From NCBI GenBank assembly GCA_021234155.1, contig JAJEKV010000041.1, positions 2,422,447 to 2,486,446 on the forward strand: DNA of 64,000 nucleotides. Reading direction: 5' to 3'. The DNA is from Isoetes taiwanensis (taxonomy: Eukaryota; Streptophyta; Lycopodiopsida; Isoetales; Isoetaceae). Below the pieces are notes generated by a model. That model was given only the letters and a program-made list of their open reading frames with translations, was not told the origin of the DNA and did not search any database. The number at the start of each line of letters is the position of its first letter. Positions within the stretch are counted from its first letter, which is position 1. A program made the position numbers and the translations under genes. Of the stretch, positions 22,200 to 34,240 are shown piece after piece.

Positions 22200-24218
22200 C
22201 AAGGTGCATGGGTTTTGGGAAAGAAACACCAGATTGAAGTGAATAAGAGGATAGCAAAGGTACGCACACCAACTGGATATGGAGCTTCTTTGAGAAAAGC
22301 ATTTACAAAAAAAGGTAGCCTCGCTGGATTAAAGACGCATGATTGGCATAAGTTTCTCCAGGTATGCTTTGTCTTGTACTTCCGTTTCTTGTAATAAATT
22401 ATATTGCAAAGTTTGCAATGATATTACATGGACTTTGCCGCATATACTTCCATGTGTGATAGGGGACTTCTTGACCCCACAAATAAGGAGCATTATATTT
22501 CAATTGGATAAATTTGCAAGGTGGGTCTCCTCCAAAGAAATTGAAGTCGCCGATATCCCAAAGGTGGAGGAGGAAGTGATTATACTGCTTTGTGACATTG
22601 AAAAGGAATTTCCCACCAGTTTTTTTGTCCTACAGGTACTACTAACCAAATTCTATCAATCATGTAATTTTATTTCTAGCAACTAGAGGTACAATTAACA
22701 ATGTGCTTATATACACAGGTACATCTGTTGATATATATTCCAAATGAGATAAAGTTGGCAGGACCTGCTCGTAGCAGATGGATGTTTTTTCTAGAGCGCT
22801 ACATGAAGGTGCTCAAAGATTTTGTGCGTCAAATGCAAACCAGAGGGTTGCATGGCTGAAGGCCATCTTGTACAAGAGACACTGTTTTATCTAAATGATG
22901 CCACTATCGCATGCCATCCTAAAGGTCCTAAATTGTGGGAGACTGAAGAGCCCAAGGAGATTAGTGCAGAAGTATTATAGGGTAACGGAGTAGAACGAAG
23001 TCTGAGCGATGACATGCTTCTTGCAGTAAGCACATTTGTTCTTGATAATACTGCAAGTTTAGCACAATGGAGGGATTTATATGAAACTGCTAATGAGGAT
23101 GATCAACAGGGCAATCAATAGACCACTCTATTCCAGATGTTATGGATAATGCATGGTTGTTGGCTCGTATGGACGAAGCTAGAGACCATGGCCAAGTATT
23201 CCAGATGATGATTACGAGCTTGCCCTTGGTTGTAGCAAGACGGTATAAAATTCTCTTTATGCTATATTACTCATAATTAATGTTATTTTGATCTAGGCAC
23301 GATATTATTCCTCAATGTGGGCATACGGGCAACATTTTCGCATCAACAGTGTTGATAAGTGTAGGGTTACATTTGATTCAGGAATCAGCTCAGAATTTGA
23401 ATAAAAGAGTCAATCTAGCAATAGGGATCGCAATCTGAATTACATGGGAATCTTAACAGATATTATTGACTTGGATGAAGGCACGATGGTTCAAAGTTAT
23501 ATAGAGAGGTCGTGGCAAGACAATTAGAACTCATCCATCAGGATTTCCAGAAGTGGATTCTTCAAAGGTATTGGCTGAAATGAGAGAACCTTTTGTTTTT
23601 CCAAGTTAGGTCGAGCAGATATTTATTCATGAGAATCCTAATGAGACAAATTGGTGGATTGTCATACATTGTCAACCAAGAGCTCGGCGTATAATTGATC
23701 TATCTGTAGCTAAAAATAATATGGAAGAGCTCTCCCATGACATTCATGCCAATAATGATGATGATGCTAATCACGATGATGATGATGTTGTTGTTGTTGC
23801 TGCTGATGATGATTGTGGCAGCGGGGACGATGACCCATTATTGCATGAAGCAGAAGGAGAAACGGAAGAAATTGTCATCAACATTGCAGAGGAAGGTGCA
23901 TATCTGGGAGGAGGTTATCTCAAAGGTGGTTTGCTTGAGGATGATACTGATCAACATGTTTCTTTAGAATCTCCATTCATGGAACTTTCACATAGAGAGG
24001 AAGTTGTCAAAGAAGTGAATTACGCGCTCCGATCTCCATTCAATTCACCAATTCACATTCGTGGACATAATGAGGATTATATAGAAGATGAAGAGATTAA
24101 TGAACATGGAAATGATCCATCTGAAGCAATTAGGGATTTGGCTCTTCGTTTATATCTAGATGATGACAAGATAGAGGATATTGAGCATGATCTTAATGAA
24201 GTGGTTACATATGATTAA
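22200..24218 (+). pseudogene. CACTA TNP2-type transposase, C-terminal half
   Basis: Exon-like blocks on the plus strand: 22260-22360 (RTPTGYGASLRKAFTKKG, KTHDWHKFLQ); 22430-22635 (LPHILPCVIGDFLT...); and 22719-22980 with the DUF4218 signature GPARSRWMFFLERYMKVLK and KPEGCMAEGHL. A later block (about 23600-23720, NETNWWIVIHCQPRARRI) fits the DUF4216-like end. The terminal 165 codons (23721-24218) are Asp/Glu-rich with His-Asp repeats and end in a TAA-flanked stop. Introns carry GT/AG borders (LQ|GTATGC, LQ|GTACTA, CACAG|GTACAT). A frameshift lies near 22835 and a stop near 22980. The N-terminal DDE catalytic (Transposase_21) domain is absent from the window. The element cannot have encoded a full transposase in this form. 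Confidence 0.78.
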
Positions 24219-24464
24219 TTAACATTGTTAATCTTATTGATATGATTACTATGGTATAGATCATTTGGTATTGAGTATTGTTTTTATCTTCCTATAAATT
24301 TGCTTTCCTGTTCAAGTTTCTAGGTATCCGTCACCATTATCTATTCCCCTTTATCATACTGTATCCAAATCATTCTTTCTATCAAGTAATACTCCTTGGT
24401 GCAATACTAAATCTTTATTGATGTATAAATACTAAACACGAATAGATTCAGGATGTTTTACTAT

Positions 24465-25325
24465 GAGGCGGCAACGGGAGGCGGCAACGGGAAGGGCCAA
24501 AAAAAAAAAAAAAACCACCATAAGATTAGTTGATCATTTTCCCATATGTTTCTATGAGATTCACTTATGATTTTTAGTAAATCGGTAGCTGTTTGTGAGA
24601 GCTCGAAGCCTGTAATCTTGTGGATTCTTTTCAGTTTCAGCTTTTCAGATTTCTACAGGGATGATATTCTAGGTTGAAGCATAGTATAGCTGCAGCACCT
24701 GGTAAATAGAGCACGGGACGCCGATGCAGTCGGCATAAAGGAGGCTTTGCCAGAGGCTTTGCCAGATCTGAGGAAGGAACAAATCTGAGAAAGCACTCTC
24801 GGCTTTAAGAAGGGATTTCTGTTGAACTTCACATTTTGGCAGTAAGGCTTTTTGGGTTTCTCGATTTTGGACTTGATTCTAATATTTTGGGCTTAAAGGA
24901 GGTTGTGGTTGCTTTCGGGTTGCGTCTCTTTATGCACAACAAAGATGTAATGCAGGAACAAAAGACAATTTTAGTGCACGAAAAATTTCTGTAATTTTCG
25001 TATTTGTAGTCTCTATATCAGCATGCTCTGCGTGACAGCATGCCTGCCTGCCGCAAGCTCCTTGCAGTGGGCATGGTTGCTCAATACAATCCTATCCTAT
25101 CTTGACGTTTCACTGTAAACTTTCTGGAAGCACAAGGCGGCAAGGAGGCAACGGAAGGCGGCAAGACGGCAGGGCCAAAAACATAAGCTTAGTTAATCAT
25201 TTGTGATTTCTATGCGATTCATTTGTGATTTTTAGTTAAATCGGTAGCTCTGTTTTGAGAGCTCGAAGCCTTTAATCTTGTGGAGTAGTTTCAGTTTTTT
25301 TTTTCAGATTTCTACAAGGCAACTC
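24465..25325. repeat. Duplicated ~190-bp block in the CACTA right arm
   Basis: 24465-24660 and 25136-25320 share GGCGGCAAC/GGCGGCAAG, AGGGCCAAAAA, ATCGGTAGCT, GAGAGCTCGAAGCCT, TAATCTTGTGGA and CAGATTTCTACA. The rest of 24219-26580 shows no coding content that I recognise. Confidence 0.6.
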
Positions 25326-25772
25326 GCAGTACTTGTGTAAGAAAAAGGCTTTACAAACAATCTCAACACATCAACAAAGGGATTCTACAAAGCATTCCGG
25401 CAGAAATATAGTCGTAGGAAGCATTGGGGCCATAGGCAGGGCGGCAAACCATCTAGATACAACCGCAAAGACGGATTCTATTGAATATTTAGGAGACGGT
25501 TATTAGAGGCACTAGTTGCTGAGCGGCAAAGGAGTCCAGCTAAGGACCTTCAAATCTGGGCATACTCCATAGCCAAGAATGTAGAAATGGGGGGCATGCG
25601 ATGGCGGTGGCAGCAGGCTATAAGGATGGATGTTCAAGAGGCAGCATGGTAATGGCAATGGCAGCATGGGAATCCAAAATCCACCAGATGGAGAAAGGAT
25701 ATGGCAGCGGAAATCCAAAATCCAAAATGATGGAAAAAGGATCTGATACTTATTTTGTGCATTAGTGAGCCC

Positions 25773-25835
25773 ATTACTATTAAGGTTTTTCCCCGAAAAC
25801 CCTTCGGGGCGGGGTTTTTTAATCCTGATAGTAAT
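25773..25835. repeat. 63-nt fold-back element, copy 1
   Basis: The outer arms ATTACTATTAAGG and CCTGATAGTAAT are complementary. The loop GTTTTTCCCCGAAAACCC / GGCGGGGTTTTTTAATCC matches the loops at 45639-45680 and 45945-45985, whose outer arms are different. Confidence 0.65.
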
Positions 25836-26589
25836 CGGCGTTACTAATGTAGTCCAGGCCAGTGCGACTCTGTTGCCGCTGGACACCACTATTGGGCACC
25901 AAGACTATGCAGAACAATTGTAAAAAAGGAAAGGGACTAAGTGTCGGGTCAGTGAGGGGCCTCCGACCGACCACCAGGATAGAGCGGCTACAACCCACCG
26001 GCTGGTGTTCTATTTCCACATTCGAGTTCTGGTGCGCCAAAAACTTAGGGTTCATAATCTGACCCACTACTAAAGGTGGGACAGTAGAATCCACAATGTG
26101 TACAGCTCAAAGTTGTTGATAGCGAAGCATCACTGCACGGCCACGAAGCCGAAGTAAAGCGGGATGCTGGTAATAATAGAAAAAAGTCAGCCTTCAGAAA
26201 AGGCTACATTATAACAGCGTGATGTGCTAGTAGCGCCCTTTCAGGGAGCTCGCCCATGCACACAAGTCCAGGGGCCTCGCGGCACAAGGGACATTAATGT
26301 ATATTCTATTCTATTATATTCTATTAGATACAAGTTGATGGCATTATATTATAAGTCTTATGAAAATGTTGTAATGATGTAGTCATAAAATTGTTTAAAA
26401 ATTGTTGCAATAACCCACTTAAATTGCAATATAAAGTTGATAAAATGCTCCTCAAAATTCCATTAAAATATTAGATGAAATTTTGGATAACCTTTTGTTA
26501 TATGTCTTAAGAAAAGATTGGCACAACTTAGTTTAAATATTGTTTAAAAGTCGTTGCAAAAAACCTATTTAATATGCAATAAAAAGTTG

Positions 26590-26756
26590 ACAAAAGGAGG
26601 TTATTGCTTTGACAACATATTTGACACTATGCAATAGACACAATTTTGACACAATACAAGCAATTTGTGTCAAGATGGTAGCATTCGACACAAATTTGTC
26701 ACTACACCTAGGGCTTGTCACAAGGGTTGACACTATACCCCCATCCTCTTGTAGTG
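26590..26756. repeat. CACTA right subterminal region and TIR
   Basis: It contains at least six TTGACAC/GACACAA/TTGTCAC motifs in 150 bp, ending in CTCTTGTAGTG. These mirror the motifs at 8540-9090. Confidence 0.8.
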
Positions 26757-28309
26757 TTGCCATAGAAAGTTGCAGGTCGGATTGCTCAATTTTGTTGGGC
26801 CCGAATCTGTCGGCAAAGCTTAACGGGCAACAACGTTGAATAGGTATTGAACAGGTCTGGAATCATACTCTTCTGCATATCTCTTCGCCAAATCTTTTCT
26901 GATGCAGAAGGGACAGCCAGCCCCTTATAATTCTTCACAGAGCTAACTCGGCTGTGGGAAGGTTTTGGTCATCAGATCAGCACAAATCGTGCCTCAAGAG
27001 CTTCGAGTTTTTCTCTGAACTAACTTGGCTGTTACACAAATCGTACCTTCTCAACAGAGCAGGTTTCAGGGTAGAGCCAACAGGGTTTTAGAATCAAGCT
27101 GTTACCTATTCCAGTTTTGCAAAGTTGCCCTTCTTAAATAGAAAAATTATTTTGCTCTGAATAGAATGCCTCCTGATTGAATCCATCCTCCTGATTCAAG
27201 CTGTTACAGAATCTTTCTTCAGGAAGCGAATTTGTCCATCCATTTGATGCAGAAATTTGTCCATCCATTTGATGCAAAAAGCTAAGAAAATTAGAAGGTT
27301 TTCATCAACGATTCTTCATCAGCAACAGCCATCACCCATCAAGAAAAGGTTCCGCTAAAGTGAAATTGTGCCTGTGCTGCAAGAAAACTACAGAGTAGTG
27401 GAAAATCAGATTTTATGAGACGTCTTATATGATGAGCTACTTCTTATAATAGAGCCGTGGAAAAGTATTTTTTTTAAGACATGTCACAAGAACGGCATGG
27501 CACCTCAAATGCTGTCTTATAGTTATAAGACAGCCATCTTTTAAGCCAACCGTGGAAAAAGGGCCTCATTTTGCACCTCCCACCCCTCGAGTCTTTTCAT
27601 GACCACAATCACTCGCACGTTATGCTTCTAGAGGATCTCACCACTTCAGAAAGGTTTAACTGCAAAACTACAATTGTTGCACCTAAGTCAAATTTAATTA
27701 AAGCGGGTCTCATGCGGGCCCCTCCCCCTCCCCCCCCCTTCCCCCCTTTTCATAACACTCTTATTTTAAACAAAAAGGACATGGGAAGCGTTTTAGGCCT
27801 AATTAGTCATTGAACAGAGGAGTTTATTTGTGTGAGGTTTGATCCCGTTACGAGGACTGTTTGCCTCATTTTTCTCGGATGGTGAGTTCGGGAAAAGCAA
27901 AAACATGTTAAAACAAAAGAAATTGTTCGCAAATTCAAAACAAATTGGTGGTTTTAAAAGATTTTTTAATTATAAATGATATCATTATAATATATATTAC
28001 AGAGGATGAAGAGACTATGACGGCCATTTGTCACAACGGTTCCACCCTCATCACAGATGGACCACCTCAGGGGAACAACACCTGGAGCACCTTTTGACAT
28101 CCTCCAAGCTCTTGGAGATCGAACAAAAGAGATGTGCATCCCACGATTAAAAACCTATGACGCAACGGACGTAAGAGGAAACGACCGACAGTTTACAGCC
28201 AATAATGGGCTTGGAGCAGTTATTGGCATATTTCAGGCATATATTGGCATATACCTGGAATATGCCATAAACCCCACATGAACGAGGGTTTTCCTCCTTA
28301 GGGGCAACC
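26757..28309. other. Non-coding flank between CACTA and copia relic
   Basis: 26757-27565 is the right part of the outer TIR element. 27566-28309 has no recognised gene; it contains a C-rich pyrimidine tract at 27720-27750 and an AT-rich run at 27960-28000. The 74-residue ORF at 28057-28281 has no family features. Confidence 0.45.
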
Positions 28310-28344
28310 CAAAAAATGCAAAAGGATAAAACATATTGAATTAC

Positions 28345-30682
28345 TGTTGCCCTGCTATGGCAACATGGCAAGGTGCCATCAAATCTTATTCATGTTGCAG
28401 GAAAAAGGAAGATACTATGTTGAAGAACCAAGTGAAAACATTGAACTGGAATCAAGGTCACACATTGAGAGGATCTAAGCATCTAGAAGTTTGGAAGACC
28501 CCTATGAAGTTTGCAAGCTATGAAAGTGGTATCTTTTCTCCTTCATGTTGTCATTTCTATTCCACTACCTCACATCTACCTCATTTCCAGCATTCCATCA
28601 CCCTATACCATTATGCATCTCACACATAGCCTTTTGTTCCATAGTTGACCTACCACTACCTAAGGCACATTTTCAAAAGTTGTTACACCAAAAAGATTGC
28701 CTAAGCATCAAGTTTTATATCATCTTTTTTCATCATACCATTCCATTATCACACACTCCACACCAAGTGGCTAAAGCCAAAAAGCATTTTATGCTAGCCA
28801 AAATACAAAAAAAAGGGGGAAGGAAAAGCTAAACACGAGTTTGCCTAGCCACCACCTCCAAGTGACATGGCATGATGACTAGATACACATGTCATCACTT
28901 ACAAAGCCACTTTGGTCCACTCATCATTTGCCACTTCCATATGTCATCCACCAAGTTGCCACCTGAGCAACAAGTGTCCACATCATCACATCACTCCATA
29001 CCATTACATCACTCAACATCATTACATCATTCTACATCATCACATCACCTTACATCATCAAATGATGACTAGGCAAATTTTGACCAAACCCAAAAAGTTG
29101 GTCAACCATAAGATTGAAATGCTTGGAAAATGAGCCTATTAGCCTTGTTCTTCCTCCTTGCCACCTCACCAAGTCCCATGCCTACTCACTCCATTCATTT
29201 TTCCTACAAAAAATCAAAGTATTGCATTTGAAAATTTGATGATACCATCTGTTAGCCCTCATGAAATCATGCCACCTGGCACAAATTTTTTTGAAAAAAG
29301 AGTGTATATTGATCTTCTAAATGGCTTCCTTGGGAAACGTGCCTCATTTAAAAAATGGCAAAACCTACCTACATCTACCCCCATCTATCTACCCTCTCAT
29401 CCTCTGCCAAGTGGCGTCCCCCCTGGCATGCCAAGTCGAAACACGAGCCGAGCTTGGCGTGGGAGGAGACCACGTAATCAAGAAACAGGGAAATAGTTCT
29501 CTATTTATACCTTGGCCCATTTTTTGATTCCTGCCTGTGGGATAATTGCTCTTAAGAAAACTCCGAACCCTAAAATTTAACTTGCCAAGAACTTGTTTTT
29601 TCTTCGATCGAACTGAGCAATCATTGCATTGGCTAACCATTTTTGTCCTGTTACACCCAAAGAAATACCTAAACCGACCAAAAACATGGCCAAGATCCCG
29701 AATTTGCCAAGATCCGGCCGGAAACAGAGTTTTTTAAAAAGGGGATTTGTTCGATAGAGAAATTTGTGGGCTTTTGCGCGATTCGAAGACGAAGTACCTG
29801 AAGAGTGAAGTCGGAATTGATGCTGAGAGATCCTCCTGCCTTAAGAAGTCTGTCCTGAGGCATATTATGATCAATTTGTATCCAAAAAAATTCATGATTT
29901 GTGTGTTTTTAGAGATGTCCTGTTGATTGATCATCTTGATCATTAACATGATATCAATTGTGATGACTTTGATTCCAGTTGAATGAAAATCTGACCTTGG
30001 AAAATATCATTTGTTGCATTTGCATCTGAATTAACTCGAGAAATAGAAAGAAAAAACTACATATCTGTATCTGATTGCATACGAGGCTCTAGTTGCATTT
30101 AGTACAATCATTTAGGAAAGGGAAAGTCAAAAAAGGGAGGGGAAAGATCAATCTCCTGATGTTTCAAAGTCTGTCTCATTTTTTCTATAGATATTAGATG
30201 CTCAGACATGCTTTTTAAATCACAAACTGAATTTTTTACCTTGAAAATAGCATGCACTTATTGTGCAGGTCTCGTGTTCACTGTCAGAATTTAGTTGGAT
30301 CAAAAATTCATCATTGTTTTCATTTGGCAAAATTTAGTACACTGTCCAGTCCATTGACTAGTTTCTGACTTAGTCAAGAATCAATATTTTTCACCAACCG
30401 TGGAGATTCTTTGCATAGACTTTCTACAACACTTTTTTCACATATCATTGTAGCATGCTATGCTTGTTTGGGTTCAAAATGTTGAGTGCATTGATTTCTG
30501 TGCCTGTTAGAACAAGACTAGCTTTTTTGGCTTTAGGGAAACCAGTGAAATCTTGTTTTCTGGAGGTTTAAACACATATATTCCAGCACAGAGTGATCAC
30601 CTCAAGTGATCTGGAGGTCCTAGACCAAGATTATTGCTTCTTTGACCTGAGGTTGGTGGCTTAGCCAGGTTTGCCATCAACA
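28345..30682 (+). repeat. 5' LTR of gypsy copy 2
   Basis: 2338 bp. It includes a CATCATCACATCAC-type minisatellite (28980-29060) in U3 and a likely TATA box CTATTTATACC at 29500-29510, just before the AACC-rich leader. Confidence 0.93.
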
Positions 30683-30685
30683 TTT

Positions 30686-30705
30686 TGGAGGTCCTACCGA
30701 GATTT
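30686..30705 (+). other. Primer-binding site of gypsy copy 2 (tRNA-Gln type)
   Basis: TGGAGGTCCTACCGAGATTT begins three bases after the LTR end. It fits the complement of a plant tRNA-Gln 3' end (remembered, not searched). Confidence 0.65.
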
Positions 30706-30727
30706 CCACCTGGTTTTCGAAGAACTC

Positions 30728-31810
30728 ATGGCTCCTAGAGGAAGAAATGAACAACAAGAAGCCCCAGAATCATTGGAACCACAAGGAGTACCTGTTGCAA
30801 CCATGGTGCAACCAATTTGTGCAATTCCACAGTATTTTGAGCTAAGTTTGCCCATTACTCCACCCATATTTGAACCAACTATGAATGCTAACCATTTCCT
30901 GAAAGTATTTGATGAATATTATAGAGATTATGGTTGTAAAAAGGGCTGTAGATTCTCTGAGTTTAAGAGATGCATGAAATCTGATGAGGCATATGCTTGG
31001 TGTGAGCATGTGACCTCAGTTATGGGTACTGATACATATGAGAGTCTTGTGCAGCAATTTTTGGCTAGGTTTGGCAAACTATCTGCCCCTCAAGAGTTAG
31101 CAAATGAGCTACAAACTTTTTGCATAAGGGCAGGTGAAAGTATCAACCACTATGTGGAAAGGTTTAGTACATACTTGAGAAAATGCCAAAAGAGTCAGGT
31201 ACCTACTCCCACACTCTATTTCGTGGCTGCTTTCATTAAAGGACTGTCACCAAGGCCTAAGGTACACAGAAAGATGCTAAAGATTCAAAATCAGGAAGGT
31301 TTTGATACCATACACAAGGCTTTTGAAAAGACAACTAAAATCTCTAATGATATGTCTTTTTTGCCTGATAATCATGTAAACCATTGTGCTGACCCTTTTT
31401 ATCCAGATTATGAGCAGGAGTATGAGCATGTGCCTGTATATGCAATTAAAAAAAAAAAGAAGAAAATCCAAAGATGAAGAAGCTACATCTAAAATCAGTG
31501 AATCCAAGAGTGAGATGGCCAAAATGTAAACCGAGACCATTCAGAGGTGACCAAACAACTTTTGGAGTTGAAGAACGACAAAAAACTTATCCTCCTTGTG
31601 CACATTGTTTCAAAGATACTCATCCTTCGATATTTGCTATTACAGGGGCATGCTTGAAATGTGGAAAGAAAGGTCATTTTGGAAAGATCTGCCCTGTGTG
31701 CAATTTCGCAAGGAAATAGGTCATCTTGAGGACAAATGTTTTGTTAAAGAATACTTTGACAAAGGGGACAAAGGCAAGAAATTGGAGGAACATCCGCCAT
31801 TAGATTTGTA
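30728..31810 (+). pseudogene. Gag of gypsy copy 2
   Basis: The frame from the ATG at 30728 (MAPRGRNEQQ) runs 250 codons to 31477. It has the ITPPIFEPTMNANHF start and the capsid-like AYAWCEHVTSVMGTDTYES and GESINHYVERF segments. A poly-A run at 31448-31458 then shifts the frame. A CCHC zinc knuckle (CLKCGKKGHFGKIC, near 31650-31695) follows. Another shift near 31715 separates a Lys/Glu-rich tail. Gag packages the element RNA into cytoplasmic particles. The N-terminal ORF is intact but the full protein is not. Confidence 0.88.
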
Positions 31811-32169
31811 GAGGAATATGAGGAGCGAGGTGAAGAGATCATGGTGGTGCAAACAAGAAAAATGGTGGAAAGTGGAACACCCGCAGATAAAGGGATGAGC
31901 AAGAACATTCCCCGTCAACAAAGAAGTTCAGTAATAGCTCCACCCCTTTTGAGAAGTTTAATAAAAAGGACAAAGAGTTAGATGAGCTAGATATGATCCT
32001 AAAAAGTTCTAAAGTAAGCATAGATCTCCTCACGCTTCTCAGAATTGCACCCAACTATAGAGAGAAAATATTGAGATCTAATGATGTTGAACAAATTTCA
32101 TTTGCTGATGTGCATGAGACATAGAAGGTTATATTAACTCAAGAAGAAAAAGATCCAGGTGCCTTCACT

Positions 32170-32640
32170 TGCTCAGCTAGTTTAGGTAACTTGCATTTAT
32201 CTAGAGTTTTGCTAGATGGAGGCTCTCCACTAAATGTCATGCCTCAGCATGTAATGAAGAAATGTGGTCTTGCTGTCACTCAGCCATCACCTGTCATATT
32301 AAGGTCATTCTCCAATGCTAAAATAAAACCCACAGGACTAGTGACAAAGGTGCCAATAGAAATTGAAGGTATAATTGTTGAGGCCAGTTTCATAGTTGTG
32401 GCTTTTGAAGATAATTGTGATGTGACTGACATATATGACTTGTTGTTGGGAAGGAGATGGTTATCCTTTGTAGATGCTAGACACATGCGGTCCAAAGGGG
32501 CGGTGTACCATTTCAAATGGAGCAAAAGCGTAACTCTATACAACAAAACAGGTGATGCTAATCTGTACAACTTTATAGAGCAAGACATGTTGATTGAAGA
32601 TGAGCAGTGTGTAAAAATGCCATTTTACGTTTACAAACCA
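32170..32640 (+). pseudogene. Aspartic protease domain of gypsy copy 2
   Basis: The retropepsin-like domain starts with HLSRVLLDGGSPLNVMPQHV, with active-site Asp in DGGS rather than DTGS/DSGT, and continues to DIYDLLLGRRWL. The frame is open from 32191 and runs directly into the RNase H-like domain. DGGS is characteristic of the Tat/Ogre group in my knowledge of gypsy proteases. Confidence 0.8.
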
Positions 32641-32689
32641 ATAGAAATCATACCTACCTGTTTAGGTGACCTTGGCATGGAAGCAAATC

Positions 32690-33060
32690 TCAATAAAGGT
32701 GTGTTGTGGTTTGATGGTGGAATTTCAATCAAATTGAATATAGCATCTTTCGCAATTTGTGATCGAAACCGTGCCAATAAACTCTTATCCAAAGTTGGTA
32801 GAGTGCATGAAGGAATTACCTCAAATATGGCCGAATATAAGGCACTCATAGCTGGCTTAGAAGAATCTTTGGCTTTAGGTTTGACTAACATATCTATCTT
32901 TGGTGATTCTCAATTGATATGCAGGCAGTCTTTGGAGAATACCGGACCAAAAACCAAGACATGTCGAGCTCAAAGAAAGGGTACTCGCAACCGAAAGCAA
33001 GTTCAAGGCTTGGGAGATCAAACATGTACCTAGGGAGGAGAATTGTGAAGCGGATGCACT
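32690..33060 (+). pseudogene. RNase H-like domain located between protease and RT
   Basis: All four acidic positions of an RNase H fold can be read: Asp in GVLWFDGG (about 32707), Glu in NMAEYKALIAGLEESL (about 32830), Asp in FGDSQ (about 32904) and Asp in ENCEADAL (about 33045, after a frameshift). The sequence style matches the 'archaeal-type' extra RNase H of Tat elements. Its position is upstream of RT; the usual Tat position is after the RT-linked RNase H. Copy 1 has the same order. Confidence 0.8.
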
Positions 33061-33344
33061 TTGCGTAACAGGTGCTCCTTGACTATTTTGGCCGAGGGAG
33101 CTATAAATGAAGATGAGTTGAACAAGGAAGATGCAACACAACTTTATCCCTATTACGGTGATAGATGCATGCAGGAGAAAGAGGTAAAAGAGTTAACCAT
33201 CAACAAAAATGGATGTGTAAGAACACTTTTCCTTGGAGATCTATTTGATAGCAAAGATGAGGCCTCCTTAAAAGTTTTCTTTGAGAATTTTGGAAAGATG
33301 TATTTGCACGGGATTATCTGAGAATTAGTGGGAGTGAGGACTGA

Positions 33345-34240
33345 TATCTATGAATTTGAAATAAAGATAAAAGAAGATGCTAAACCTGTAATGCAAAAAC
33401 TTCGGAAGAATAAATGCATCTTTGCTTACCACGATCGAGAGGAATTATTGAAGATGAAAGTTTGAGGTTATTAAAGAGATAACAAATCCTGACTGGCTGT
33501 CTTGCATTGTTCCAGTAGAAAAGAAAAATAAGAGCATTAGGATTTGTATAGATTACAGGGATCTAAACAAGGCCACTATTAAAGATTGTTATCCATTACC
33601 ATTTCTAGAAGAAGTGTTACATGCAACTGCAGGGAAAGAAATATATTCTTTTTAGATGGATTTTCAGGTTTCAATCAAATCAAGATAAAGAGGCGAGATC
33701 AAGCTAAGACCTCTTTCATAACCCCTTGGGGTACTTTTGCCATGATGAAAATGCCTTTTGGCTTGATGAATGCATCTGCTACCTTTCAAAGAGCAATGGA
33801 TAAAATATTTCAAAGCATGCCAATGTCAAATTTTAGAGTTTTCTTGGATGATTTGTGCCTAGGATCTTCTCTAACTAAACATATGGAGTTGCTGACAATG
33901 ACAATGGAATTGTGCAGGAAGGGTGGAGTGTGTTTGAATCCAAAGAAGTGTGTATTTCTCTGTTCTAAAGGTGAATTACTAGGTCATGAGGTATCTACTC
34001 AAGGAATCAAAGTATCTGAAGGAAAAATGGAGGCCTTGAAGAAATTAGCTCCACCTAAAACCTTAAAACAGGTGAAGAGTTTCATGGGCTTGACAAGTTT
34101 TTTGAGAATGTATGTGCCTAACTTTTCACACATCATAAGTCCTTTGGCAGCTCTGACACGTGTTGGCAAGTATAATAAGAATGAGAGCAAATTTATTGCA
34201 ATAGAATGGACAGATGAATGTCAAAGTCGCATTTGACACG
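33345..34240 (+). pseudogene. Reverse transcriptase of gypsy copy 2
   Basis: It begins in broken frames (33345-33585) and is then open at 33586-34236. It shows the palm motifs: SIRICIDYRDLNKATIKDC near 33535, the FSGFNQIKI block, MPFGLMNASATFQRAMDK, the catalytic FLDD (FRVFLDDLCLG) and thumb segments GHEVSTQGIKVS, VKSFMGLTSFLRMYV. The reaction is RNA-templated DNA synthesis in the particle. At least three frameshifts or stops occur before the open part. Confidence 0.9.

Larger units (their letters stand above)
8512..26756. mobile_element. CACTA (En/Spm) DNA transposon, 18.2 kb, nested and degenerate
   Basis: The left end CACTACAAGA at 8512 and the right end TCTTGTAGTG at 26747-26756 are the diagnostic CACTA inverted termini. 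Subterminal copies of TGACACAA / TTGTGACA occur at both ends (8540-9090 and 26590-26735), as expected for transposase-binding repeats of this superfamily. The interior holds TNP2-type transposase exons on the plus strand and a Ulp-like protease fragment on the minus strand. A complete gypsy element (10763-21597) is nested in it. The immediate flanks (GTT and TTG) share only TT, so a clean 3-bp TSD is not visible. Confidence 0.85.
8183..27565. mobile_element. Outer DNA transposon (PIF/Harbinger-like ends) interrupted by CACTA
   Basis: GGCCCTTTTTCCAC at 8183-8196 is a perfect inverted match of GTGGAAAAAGGGCC at 27552-27565. Both ends are flanked by TCA, a 3-bp target-site duplication. Both inner flanks carry copies of a GTCTTATA/TATAAGAC subterminal motif (8211 onward and 27418-27530). 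That ties the ends to one element although the CACTA insertion now separates them by 19 kb. Without the CACTA the element is about 1.1 kb and lacks a transposase, so it is non-autonomous. Harbinger membership is inferred only from the 3-bp TSD and GC-rich termini. Confidence 0.55.

Noticed and set aside
23737-23967. Met-rich ORF overlapping the acidic TNP2 tail
   Set aside because: It is the +1 frame of a GATGAT repeat coding for Asp/Glu in the transposase frame.
8512-26756. A clean 3-bp target duplication for the CACTA element
   Set aside because: Flanks are GTT and TTG; only TT is shared, so I do not claim it.
28057-28281. 74-residue ORF left of gypsy copy 2 as a gene
   Set aside because: No family features, and the copia relic explains only the last 35 bp before the LTR.
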